A DNA stretch of 64,000 nucleotides, from positions 62,001 to 126,000 of the forward strand of contig CAJUHH010000009.1 in assembly GCA_910585965.1 (NCBI GenBank), in the 5' to 3' direction. Both the position numbers and the translations under genes were made by a program. Every line of letters begins with the position of its first letter. Positions within the stretch are counted from its first letter, which is position 1. Source of the DNA: an uncultured Lachnospiraceae bacterium. GTDB lineage: Bacteria; Bacillota; Clostridia; Lachnospirales; Lachnospiraceae. Shown one piece after another: positions 53,086-60,905 of the stretch. The notes below the pieces were generated by a model. The model was not told where the DNA came from. It saw only the letters and a list, made by a program, of their open reading frames with translations, and ran no database searches.

Positions 53086-54105
53086 TTAGAATTGTTTTAA
53101 AAAGCGGACATCATTTTCATAAAGCAGCCGCATATCGTCGATTTCATATTTTAACAGGGCGATTCTCTCCAGTCCTACGCCGAAAGCAAAGCCCGTGTAC
53201 TCTTCCGGGTCAATCCCGCTCATTTCCAATACGTGGGGATGTACCATGCCGCAGCCCAGGATTTCAATCCAGCCGGAACCCTTGCAGAACCGGCAGCCAC
53301 TCCCCCCGCATTTAAAGCAGGAAACATCCACCTCCGCGCTCGGTTCCGTGAACGGGAAATGATGGGGGCGAAACTTCACCTTCGTCTTGTCCCCGAACAG
53401 TTCCCTTGCAAATTCTGCCAGGGTGCCTTTCAAATCCGCAAACGTAATATTCTTATCGATCACCAGTCCCTCGATCTGATGAAACGAAGGGGAATGAGTG
53501 GCATCCACTTCATCGGAACGGAATACCCGTCCCGGTGCAATCATGCGGATAGGAAGCTTTCCTTTTTCCATTTCATGCACCTGGGTGGAAGAAGTCTGTG
53601 TCCGAAGAAGAATATCCCCGGAAATATAAAAAGTATCCTGTTCATCCTTCGCCGGATGTCCATCTGGTATATTCAGCGCCTCAAAGTTATAATAATCCTT
53701 TTCCACCTCGGGTCCTTCCACTACTTCATAGCCCATGCCCACAAAGATCCTCTCCACTTCCTCCAAGGCGATCGTGTTCGGATGGCGGTGTCCCACGTTA
53801 TTCTTTTTCGCCGGGAGGGTGACATCAATAACCTCCGCTTTCATCCTGGCTTCCCTGAGCGCCTTTTCCATTTTCATCTTGGAAGCTTCCAATAATTTTT
53901 CAATTTCTTCCCTTGTCTCATTCACCATCTGGCCGACTTTCGGCCTGTCCTCCGGCGCTACGTCTTTCATCCCTTTCAGCACAGCGGTAAGCTGCCCTTT
54001 CTTCCCAAGGTAATTCACACGTATTTCGTTCAGCCGTTCCAGCTGCTCGCTGGCTTCAATCTGCTTTAAGGCCTCCGCCTTGATCTGCGCTAATTTCTCT
54101 TTCAT
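53086..54105 (-). CDS. pheS: phenylalanyl-tRNA synthetase alpha subunit
   Basis: 339 residues. A coiled-coil N-terminus of about 80 residues precedes the class II core: GHRHPNTIALEEVERIFVGM, TSSTQVHEME, GRVFRSDEVDATHSPSFHQI, EPSAEVDVSCFKCGGSGCRF (motif 2/3 region), GFAFGVGLERIALLKY. The four cysteines in CFKCGGSGCRFC are the usual Zn-like loop. Expression is controlled by the T-box at 54232-54540. Confidence 0.98.
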   Translation of the reverse strand: MKEKLAQIKAEALKQIEASEQLERLNEIRVNYLGKKGQLTAVLKGMKDVAPEDRPKVGQMVNETREEIEKLLEASKMKMEKALREARMKAEVIDVTLPAKKNNVGHRHPNTIALEEVERIFVGMGYEVVEGPEVEKDYYNFEALNIPDGHPAKDEQDTFYISGDILLRTQTSSTQVHEMEKGKLPIRMIAPGRVFRSDEVDATHSPSFHQIEGLVIDKNITFADLKGTLAEFARELFGDKTKVKFRPHHFPFTEPSAEVDVSCFKCGGSGCRFCKGSGWIEILGCGMVHPHVLEMSGIDPEEYTGFAFGVGLERIALLKYEIDDMRLLYENDVRFLKQF

Positions 54106-54139
54106 TTGCTTTCCCTTTCCTTTTCGTTATTTATTCGCA

Positions 54140-54190
54140 TAAAAAAGAATTGGCCCAGCGGCCAATTCCAAAGAATGCTTCGCATTCTTT
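54140..54190 (-). terminator. second terminator between the T-box and pheS, with an extra hairpin
   Basis: On the minus strand GAATTGGCC/GGCCAATTC (9 bp, loop of 4) is followed by TTTTTT, a textbook intrinsic terminator at 54140-54168. Just before it lies AAAGAATG/CATTCTTT (54170-54190). Both are downstream of the T-box terminator, only 35 bases before the pheS start. Confidence 0.75.
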
Positions 54191-54231
54191 CTTGGCGACT
54201 TACAACACTGTGGCGTAATTACCTATAATAT

Positions 54232-54540
54232 AAAAAATCCCTAGCATTGCACATACTCAATGCCAGGGACGAAAATTCCGCGGTACCACCCATCTTCCTG
54301 CCGCAAAACGGCAGACTCTCTTTCCGCTTAACGCGCGGCCACGTCCCGCCTTACTTGCCCTATTGCCCATGCGTTCCTGCGGGAAGCTCCGGTGGGAATT
54401 TCAAACTGCATCTGAACTTAAGGAAGCTTTCAGCCGATGGCTTCCTCTCTCTGAAAGAAAATACAATTCTGGCGCAAGGCACTCCCTGCCCTGCATACAC
54501 CTTCACAGCTTATATTTTTATAATATTCCAGTGATCCTTC
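54232..54540 (-). promoter_or_regulatory. T-box leader of pheST
   Basis: The T-box core GGTGGTACCGCGG lies on the minus strand at about 54279-54290. It is followed by a terminator stem CCCTGGCATTG/CAATGCTAGGG with ATTTTTTA (54232-54268). Long stems upstream fit Stem I-III. The leader starts near 54540 after the promoter at 54547-54575. Uncharged tRNA-Phe should stabilise the antiterminator. The specifier codon was not resolved by eye. Confidence 0.92.
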
Positions 54541-54546
54541 GCTGTT

Positions 54547-54575
54547 ATTCTAAAGCATGGGGGTGGAAATTGCAA
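54547..54575 (-). promoter_or_regulatory. pheST promoter
   Basis: TTGCAA (54570-54575), 17-base spacer, TAGAAT (54547-54552) on the minus strand, just upstream of the T-box. Confidence 0.65.
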
Positions 54576-54588
54576 TACTTTTTTGCTA

Positions 54589-55029
54589 CTATATATTTCT
54601 TTTTACATTTAAAACATTCATCAGCGCTTCCTGCAGCACTCTGGAAACATTGATTCCTGCGTGTTCTGCCTCATAATTCAGCCAACTTGGAAGAGCCACG
54701 TTTCTTCTAACAGTCTTGGTATCTACTTTTTTTCTATACTCTAAAAAATCAACATCCACATAGGTCAAAATGCCTTCCGAAAAATCAATATATTCTCTAT
54801 TCTGTTTTACTTTTTCTAAAGCATTCCTTTGGTCCGATGGGGTTGGAAGCTCTTCGCCATTATCCTCCATCGAGATTCCTGCCAATCCGATAGCATCTCT
54901 TGCCATTTCAATAGCATCTGCAAAAGTATCCCCTTCTGTGAGGATCTCCATATCAGGAACACATACTAGAAAAGGATGTTCTGAACCATCGTTTGTATTT
55001 ACTATAAAAGTTGGATAAACCTGTTTCAT
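54589..55029 (-). CDS. hicB: HicB family antitoxin
   Basis: 146 residues from the ATG at 55029, with GGAG upstream. The N-terminal RNase-H-like HicB fold has YPTFIVNTNDGSEHPFLVCV, VPDMEILTEGDTFADAIEMA and ARDAIGLAGISMEDNGEELP. A C-terminal ribbon-helix-helix (RNVALPSWLNYEAEHAGINV) would bind its operator. The upstream HicA toxin gene is frameshifted, so this antitoxin is left without a working partner. It is convergent with nothing and ends shortly before the pheST promoter. Confidence 0.93.
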   Translation of the reverse strand: MKQVYPTFIVNTNDGSEHPFLVCVPDMEILTEGDTFADAIEMARDAIGLAGISMEDNGEELPTPSDQRNALEKVKQNREYIDFSEGILTYVDVDFLEYRKKVDTKTVRRNVALPSWLNYEAEHAGINVSRVLQEALMNVLNVKRNI

Positions 55030-55050
55030 TCTTCTCACTCCATATCATAA

Positions 55051-55214
55051 TTACCACTTTTTCAGTATCATTTTTGCTAAACTTTCATTGATTTCCTTAT
55101 GTCTTGGAATTTTTTCTATATCATTACCCCTTCTGTATATATCATGATTCCCGCCATGTCTCTCAAAACAAAGCCCCCTTCTTCTAATTTCTTAATCAAA
55201 TCTCTTTGTTTCAT
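55051..55214 (-). pseudogene. hicA: HicA toxin gene with a one-base frameshift
   Basis: The ATG at 55214 has GGGAGG upstream and starts MKQRDLIKKLEEGGF. After the GTTTTG run the frame is wrong and stops soon. In the adjacent frame the remainder reads ERHGGNHDIYRRGNDIEKIP and ends KMILKKW with a stop at 55051. The total is 164 bases, one short of a multiple of three. The catalytic His in GGNHD is beyond the shift. A T lost from a T5 run explains it; a sequencing error is possible. Confidence 0.85.
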
Positions 55215-55290
55215 TAGTGTTCCTCCCTACATTTTCATTATACACACTAATTACACAATGGTCAATATTTTTATGGATAATATAAAATCC

Positions 55291-55527
55291 TCAGACAGAT
55301 TCTTCCCCCAAAATTTCTTTTATTTCCTTCTTCTCATTCAACAGCCTTACCTCCATCTTTCCATACGGGATCCTGTCCTCTTTGTTCCATAACCCAATAA
55401 TTTCTCCATCCATGCCATATGCATATGCGATATAACGATCCCTGGCGGCATATTTGACATGAGATACTTTGATTCCGTACTTTCTTTCTAACACATCGAT
55501 CCAAATATCCTTTTTGTCCTTTTCCAT
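55291..55527 (-). CDS. small hypothetical protein (78 aa)
   Basis: 78 residues, charged, starting MEKDKKDIWIDVLERKYGIK, with YAARDRYIAYAYGMDGEIIG and the acidic end IKEILGEESV. GGAG lies nine bases upstream. It follows the 51-residue gene by 47 bases in the same direction and ends about 75 bases after hicA starts. It probably belongs to the phage-like element. No family recognised. Confidence 0.6.
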   Translation of the reverse strand: MEKDKKDIWIDVLERKYGIKVSHVKYAARDRYIAYAYGMDGEIIGLWNKEDRIPYGKMEVRLLNEKKEIKEILGEESV

Positions 55528-55574
55528 TCCCAGTGCTCCACGATATCATCCGCCTTGTCCCTATCCCTGTTCCG

Positions 55575-55730
55575 TCAATATATGACAATGATATATGGCC
55601 GCTTCCCCCCTGCCTCTTCTGTTTCCTCTGTTTTCATGCTTTGATCCGACAATACGACTGTCCTATTCTTGCACATCCCCTCTTCCTTTCTCCTATCGAT
55701 ATATTCCTGAAAATTAATTATTTTTGCCAT
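55575..55730 (-). CDS. small protein (51 aa) behind a pseudoknot-like leader
   Basis: ATG at 55730 with GGAGAGAAAA directly upstream. The product starts MAKIINFQEYIDRRKEEG and ends GGKRPYIIVIY. The opening resembles short N-termini seen in Lachnospiraceae small proteins, but no family is recognised. It lies 83 bases after the sigma/DUF262 gene, and its leader holds the structured element at 55744-55826. Confidence 0.55.
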   Translation of the reverse strand: MAKIINFQEYIDRRKEEGMCKNRTVVLSDQSMKTEETEEAGGKRPYIIVIY

Positions 55731-55743
55731 TTTTCTCTCCATT

Positions 55744-55826
55744 TCTGCACGGCTTTATAGTGCATAGCAAGTTTGTGGATGCCGTGCAGACACAAACTTG
55801 GGATTGAAAATTTTTAATTTTCAATC
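55744..55826 (-). promoter_or_regulatory. hairpin plus interleaved pseudoknot-like element
   Basis: An 11-bp perfect hairpin GATTGAAAATT/AATTTTCAATC (55802-55826) includes the stop codon of the sigma/DUF262 gene. Next, AAGTTTGTG/CACAAACTT (9 bp, 55769-55777/55791-55799) and TCTGCACGGC/GCCGTGCAGA (10 bp, 55744-55753/55781-55790) interleave, so together they would form an H-type pseudoknot whose last strand ends three bases before the next ribosome binding site. Confidence 0.6.
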
Positions 55827-57640
55827 TTCCAACCACCCTGTATTGCTTTCCTGTTTTGCCCCATATGCAAGCCCTTACGGGTACACAAATATTCATTCAT
55901 TAACTGATTCAGATGATTGATTTTCTTCGTAACGATCCCTTTATCCTTTGTCGCCTTTGATTCTTCCAGGATATCGTCGAAAGAGATACCCTTGACCTTT
56001 TTGCTATGTAGCGATCCGGCAAACTCGTCCATAAACTCCACAAACTTTCTGTCGTCTTTTCCAAGCCTGATAAATCTGGCAAACAGGCCGAACCATAGAA
56101 AACTGTCTTTGGAATCAAACAGGCCGGAAATCTCATCCGTCGCCACCTTTTCAAGCCTGCCCACCATATCCCCGAAATCATCAAAAATCGAAGGATCTGC
56201 ATTTTCCTTAATGTATTTGCACATATCTTCTAATTTGGTCCATCTGTCCAGATAATTCGCCGCCATAATGGATTCCACGACCACGCGGTCAATCGTTCCG
56301 TTTTTAAATTCCGATAATTTATATCCTGCCATATCCTTAAAAAAAGGCATATTGGAAATCGATTTTACCAGCTCCGCATATTCCGTTCCCAGTTTAGTAA
56401 TGCCCTTTTGGGGGGATGTCATCGGTTTTCCATCGTTATATCTTTCGATATGATACCCAATGTCTTCCTCCGAGCAGTTCAGATACTGGTCATAATTGAA
56501 GCTATAGTCCAAAAATCGGTCTTTCAATTCTTCCGGAAGATCGGAGAACTTCTTTCCCCTGATATCAAATTCTGCATTGACCGCAACCGGAAACCCGTTT
56601 TCATCCAAAATATCATTTCCATTCTCATCTTTTGCAATTGTTTGATATTTAATCATCCAGCGCCGGATCGTTTTGGAAACCTTATAACCATTTTTGGAAA
56701 ATGTGTACGCGTTGGTACATCTTTGCTTCCCGTCCAGATCCCATATGATCGGAACGCCGTTTATCACCTGTTCCGCAAAGATCAACGGATGCAATTTATT
56801 CCCTTGAAGAATATCCGATACCAAGTTGCCTTTCATGGACGGCGACCACTGGTCCGACTCCCTTTGGAGCGGATGGTCGAACCGAATCGTATGTCGGTCT
56901 ATCTTCTTTATGATAGAGGCAATACTGATCTTATCTGTTTTACAATTCTCCATCGTTTGTGTTGTCGTACCCATTTCCATATCCTCCTTCTCCGGTTTTG
57001 TGCCACTTTCATTACAAAATAAAATACTGATATTCGCAAATGATTTGATCTCTTTCCAATGCCGGTTATATTGTTTATTGCTTAATCCCAACTTCTTTTT
57101 TATTTCCCAAACAGGAATCTCTTCCATCTTCATTTCCACGATCTGTCTCTGGACTTCCGATAAATGGCTAAAGAATTCCCCAACTTTTCCATCATAGGAA
57201 TTGCCCATCCTTTCCGATAGAACATCATCCATATGAAAATCCGATGGAATCATATCCCCGATCGTAACCATTTCCCCGTCCATGGCCGGCGCATCCAGGG
57301 ACAGGTCGAACAAAGGAATTTTCCTAAGCTTCCCTTCTTCATCGAATGTTTCGATCTTGGCAACCCGCTTGTCCCGATAACGCTTTTTCCATTCATCCGC
57401 CATGGCAAACCGCAAGGCTCTGTATACATATCCGTCAAAATCTCCTTTGGAAGGCTCATAGGTATCGTTTAAAAAAATATCCGTCAACACATCGGTCCCA
57501 ATTCCATAAAACTCTTCCATATCTTTCCCTCCTGTTCCTCCATAATATCTATGGAAGATCTGGTCGATAACCGTATGAAGTTTTTTTGCCTTATCTTTAT
57601 AATAGATGCTTAAAAATTGTTCCATTTTATATCCATTCAT
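55814..57640 (-). CDS. sigma-like domain fused to a DUF262 domain
   Basis: 608 residues from the ATG at 57640, chosen because AGGTGG lies upstream and the promoter -10 ends 49 bases before it. Residues about 45-95 resemble sigma region 2 (YVYRALRFAMADEWKKRYRD), and about 158-200 resemble region 4 (SEVQRQIVEMKMEEIPVWEI, then a helix-turn-helix). From about 240 a DUF262/GmrSD-N-like fold follows, with FDHPLQR and WDLDGKQR (302-307) of the DGQQR nucleotide-hydrolase motif. AAGGAGG at 56983-56989 precedes M178 at the joint, so a DUF262-only protein may also be made. It is divergent from the RNA polymerase gene. Confidence 0.75.
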   Translation of the reverse strand: MNGYKMEQFLSIYYKDKAKKLHTVIDQIFHRYYGGTGGKDMEEFYGIGTDVLTDIFLNDTYEPSKGDFDGYVYRALRFAMADEWKKRYRDKRVAKIETFDEEGKLRKIPLFDLSLDAPAMDGEMVTIGDMIPSDFHMDDVLSERMGNSYDGKVGEFFSHLSEVQRQIVEMKMEEIPVWEIKKKLGLSNKQYNRHWKEIKSFANISILFCNESGTKPEKEDMEMGTTTQTMENCKTDKISIASIIKKIDRHTIRFDHPLQRESDQWSPSMKGNLVSDILQGNKLHPLIFAEQVINGVPIIWDLDGKQRCTNAYTFSKNGYKVSKTIRRWMIKYQTIAKDENGNDILDENGFPVAVNAEFDIRGKKFSDLPEELKDRFLDYSFNYDQYLNCSEEDIGYHIERYNDGKPMTSPQKGITKLGTEYAELVKSISNMPFFKDMAGYKLSEFKNGTIDRVVVESIMAANYLDRWTKLEDMCKYIKENADPSIFDDFGDMVGRLEKVATDEISGLFDSKDSFLWFGLFARFIRLGKDDRKFVEFMDEFAGSLHSKKVKGISFDDILEESKATKDKGIVTKKINHLNQLMNEYLCTRKGLHMGQNRKAIQGGWKIEN

Positions 57641-57688
57641 TCTCTTCGCCCACCTTTTTTCTTTTTGGACTATATGTCTATTGACAAA

Positions 57689-57717
57689 ATAATAGAACAT
57701 ATGTTCGTTTTTGTCAA
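57689..57717 (-). promoter_or_regulatory. SOS promoter: LexA box between -35 and -10
   Basis: On the minus strand TTGACA (57712-57717), 17-base spacer, TATTAT (57689-57694). The spacer ends with GAACATATGTTC (57695-57706), a perfect palindrome and the Firmicutes LexA/DinR consensus. LexA bound there would block RNA polymerase, so the sigma/DUF262 gene should be SOS-induced. Confidence 0.85.
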
Positions 57718-57808
57718 TATGAAATCCTTCCAGGAATTTCCTTTTCCCAAATAGAGAAGTAATGAATGCCACCATATCAAATCAGGAAAGGAGAACAACC
57801 AAAAGCCA

Positions 57809-58021
57809 ATGATACAAACATTTTACAAAGCCGGAAACTACAAAACAGACCATGCAAAGTTCGGCGGTCTCATTTATCTTTCCGATTTCCAAACGGACCA
57901 TAAAGGAAGGGATCAGACAGGCGGCTCTTCGATCGCGGGCCGTATCGCAAGGGACCAGCGATTCGATGAGGAATGTAAAAAGAACTTCCAATTCAGGCAT
58001 GGCGATGAAAGAAATGAGTAA
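57809..58021 (+). CDS. small hypothetical protein (70 aa) before the polymerase gene
   Basis: 70 residues, starting MIQTFYKAGNYKTDHAKFGG, with YLSDFQTDHKGRDQTGGSSI. The codon usage looks like real coding sequence. AAAGGAG lies 15 bases upstream of the ATG, longer than usual, so the start is uncertain. Its stop codon overlaps the Shine-Dalgarno of the polymerase gene, so the two are probably coupled. No family recognised. Confidence 0.5.
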   Translation: MIQTFYKAGNYKTDHAKFGGLIYLSDFQTDHKGRDQTGGSSIAGRIARDQRFDEECKKNFQFRHGDERNE

Positions 58022-58037
58022 AAAGGAGGCGGGCAAA

Positions 58038-60821
58038 TTGCTTGACAAACAATATTATTTATATTCCGTCGATACCGGGTACTTTTATAGCAACCATGAA
58101 AAAGATTTGCATAACAGCCACTATAAGTACCGCCGGGAACGCAACGATATCCAAAATAAACTACCGGAAATTGAAAAAAAACTGAAGCTCTTCGGATATA
58201 GCAACGACCAGATCCGAATTTTGAAAAACGGAAAAGGGGAAGGCATTGACCCGATCGGAGGAACCGGCGATGCCGTTGCCGAATATCTCCATTGGGTCCG
58301 ACTGATCCAACACAAGCAAAGGAAAATAAAACAGACAAAGGAAAAACTGCTTGCGCTTCTATCCAATAAAGTGAAGCAAAACGAATTGACCGATGGAAAA
58401 GACCATATCCGAACACTCCCGGAAAACCGCTTAAAAGACACAGATGTCATATCTATGTTTGATTCTTCTTTGAGCCGGGCAATCGGCATCAAGCAGGACA
58501 CATTGACGGATGCTTTTCTGGTGGTGCAAATTTATTACTTTGATATCTTTAAGGATATTTCCTTTTACGGCTTCCTTTATAAAGGTGAAAAGTATCAGTA
58601 TTTTACTTCATCGGCCGGACAGATCCGCCAGAAAAAAGCGGTTTTCATGAAAGAATCCGTATGGAACCAAGTGGAAAAGAATGTCATGTGCGGCCTCACC
58701 GTAGATAAAATCAACTCCAAAGGAGGAAACAATGTCAATAAACACCTGGCCTATATGGCCTTAGCCAATTCCGCGACGGATAAATGGACAGACTTTGATA
58801 TCGACCGTTCGATCGTCATCGATGACTTTGAAACGAACGTATACGGAACTTTCGACTTTGTGGACGAGACCGATTATTCGATTACAAGAAAAAATGGTTA
58901 TATACCTGTTCCCCATACCGACGGGGCGGGCATGATACTGCCCTCCCTTTCCACAAAAAATTTTATGTTCCGTGCGCCATGGATCAAAGGATTGCTCGGG
59001 GTCTTTGATTTTCATAAATTCATTCGGACAAACGGCTTCTCTCCCGTGATCCGCGATATTTATGGCAGAGAACACGATATTATGGAAGAAAAAATTCAAA
59101 TTATTTTCACGAAAAGTCAGTTCAAAATGTATCGCTATTATGATTCCTGGGAGGAATACAAAGAATCTTTTAAAAAATACGGCTGCAGCGCCGGTATATG
59201 CAGCCAGGAGGAAGACAGGGTCAAAAATGCAAAGATCAATTATCAGATGCTCCAGACCCTTACGGATATTACGGATGAAGAAATCGATCTGCTCACCCGA
59301 AAATCCTCCGAACGGATCCAAAACATATGCAGCTCCATGGACGGCATGATGCATGTCCTCGGCATCACTCCTTATAACCAAAAGATGACCCCGTTCCAAA
59401 AGGCAGTAAAACTCTATCCCGCCCTGTTAAAGGATACCTATGTCAAAGACATGATACGGGACGTGAAAAACAGCCTTTTGAAAAAATACCGCAGCGGGAA
59501 ACTGGAAATCAACGGCAAATACGCGTTTCTTCTCCCCGATTACTACGCGGCCTGCGAATATTGGTTCGGCCATATAAAAAATCCCAAAGGACTGTTAGAC
59601 GACCAGGAAGTATTTTGCCGTCTCTTTCCCCAATATGACAAATTGGATTGCTTAAGAAGCCCCCATTTATATAAGGAACATGCCATACGCCGCAATACCG
59701 CCGCCAAAGCATACGGCAAGCGTTCCGATATGATCGGCGAATGGTTTGCCACCAACGGCATTTATGCCAGCACCCACGACCTGATCACAAAGATCCTAAT
59801 GTATGACGTGGACGGCGATAAAGCCCTCGTCGTCGCCGACCAGGACTTTATCCGGGTCGCGGAGCGCAATATGTCCGGCATCGTGCCGCTTTATTACAAC
59901 ATGAGGAAAGCGGAACCGACGGAGTTGAACCGCCAGAATATATACGCCGGGTTACATGCCGCATTTACTGGCGGAAATATCGGGGTATACAGCAATCATA
60001 TTGCAAAAATATGGAACCACGATGTTTTTTTGTCGGGGACGGATGCCGAAAAACAAGAGGCCGTCGATTGCGTGAAAAGACTGTGCTGCCAGAATAATTT
60101 CGTCATCGATTTTGCCAAAACCTTATATAAGCCGGAATTCCCGAAGGAAATCAACGAAAAAATTTCCATATATACCAATGCGAAGCTCCCCGCCTTTTTT
60201 CTATATGCCAAGGATAAAGACAAGTCCCAGGTCCAGAAAAGAAATAGTAGCTTCGTCAACCAAATCTATGACCGCATCCCCGACCGGCCGATCAATACCC
60301 GGGACATGGATCTGGAAGACATCGACTATCGGAAGATGATGGGGAATGCAGGAATTGTATGCAGCAGAGAAGTATCTGATTTATATAAGGAAAGAAACCG
60401 ACAGTATCGTTACATGATCAACCGAAAGGACGAATACAAAGATAATCTTCGCTATATTGCCTGCAAGCTCCGGGAAGAGTTCCTCCAGTTCGGGTATACG
60501 GAAGAAACTATCGCCGATATGCTGGTGGAATATTTATATGGCAAAGAAAAAAGATATAAGCAGCTGCTCTGGTTTTGCTACGGACAGTATATTGTCCTCC
60601 ATCTGGAAAAGAATGTCGGTTCTCTGACGACCAAATGCATCCAATGCCAGGACTGCGGCGAGTGGATAGAAGTCCACGCAAAAGACAACCGCACCCACCG
60701 CTGCCCCCTATGCCAGAAAGCATATAAAAAACTCTATGACCGATCACGGAAAAGAAAAATTCCGTTTAACAAAACGAAAGAAAAAGAACCGTCGTTTACG
60801 TACGGATCCCAAACACCCTGA
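58038..60821 (+). CDS. single-subunit two-barrel RNA polymerase (YonO/QDE-1 superfamily)
   Basis: 927 residues from a TTG at 58038 with AAAAGGAGG eight bases upstream; an ATG at 58014 is an alternative. The catalytic signature DVDGD (590-594) in LMYDVDGDKALVVAD is the Mg2+-binding DxDGD of the second double-psi barrel shared by eukaryotic RNA-dependent RNA polymerases and phage YonO. LRSPHLYKEHAIRRN upstream matches the conserved R-x-P block of the family. A C-terminal zinc ribbon has CQDCGEW and CPLCQKAY. SPbeta YonO (about 900 residues) is a DNA-dependent polymerase for late genes. That template use is an inference here. Confidence 0.82.
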   Translation: MLDKQYYLYSVDTGYFYSNHEKDLHNSHYKYRRERNDIQNKLPEIEKKLKLFGYSNDQIRILKNGKGEGIDPIGGTGDAVAEYLHWVRLIQHKQRKIKQTKEKLLALLSNKVKQNELTDGKDHIRTLPENRLKDTDVISMFDSSLSRAIGIKQDTLTDAFLVVQIYYFDIFKDISFYGFLYKGEKYQYFTSSAGQIRQKKAVFMKESVWNQVEKNVMCGLTVDKINSKGGNNVNKHLAYMALANSATDKWTDFDIDRSIVIDDFETNVYGTFDFVDETDYSITRKNGYIPVPHTDGAGMILPSLSTKNFMFRAPWIKGLLGVFDFHKFIRTNGFSPVIRDIYGREHDIMEEKIQIIFTKSQFKMYRYYDSWEEYKESFKKYGCSAGICSQEEDRVKNAKINYQMLQTLTDITDEEIDLLTRKSSERIQNICSSMDGMMHVLGITPYNQKMTPFQKAVKLYPALLKDTYVKDMIRDVKNSLLKKYRSGKLEINGKYAFLLPDYYAACEYWFGHIKNPKGLLDDQEVFCRLFPQYDKLDCLRSPHLYKEHAIRRNTAAKAYGKRSDMIGEWFATNGIYASTHDLITKILMYDVDGDKALVVADQDFIRVAERNMSGIVPLYYNMRKAEPTELNRQNIYAGLHAAFTGGNIGVYSNHIAKIWNHDVFLSGTDAEKQEAVDCVKRLCCQNNFVIDFAKTLYKPEFPKEINEKISIYTNAKLPAFFLYAKDKDKSQVQKRNSSFVNQIYDRIPDRPINTRDMDLEDIDYRKMMGNAGIVCSREVSDLYKERNRQYRYMINRKDEYKDNLRYIACKLREEFLQFGYTEETIADMLVEYLYGKEKRYKQLLWFCYGQYIVLHLEKNVGSLTTKCIQCQDCGEWIEVHAKDNRTHRCPLCQKAYKKLYDRSRKRKIPFNKTKEKEPSFTYGSQTP

Positions 60822-60905
60822 AAAAATAAGCCCGTAAATAACGTCCGAAGTTTTGTGCGTATAAGGGAAGACGTAAAACAGCAATATGCGGAGGTAGAAA
60901 ATCAT

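Noticed and set aside
54232..54300. tRNA gene in the G/C-rich hairpins before pheS
   Set aside because: The GGTGGTACCGCGG core, terminator and promoter spacing identify a T-box leader; no cloverleaf could be built.
57695..57706. The plus-strand reading of the LexA region as a promoter for the polymerase gene
   Set aside because: TTGACA also occurs on the plus strand at 57681, but there is no acceptable -10 at 16-18 bases. Only the minus-strand promoter is convincing.
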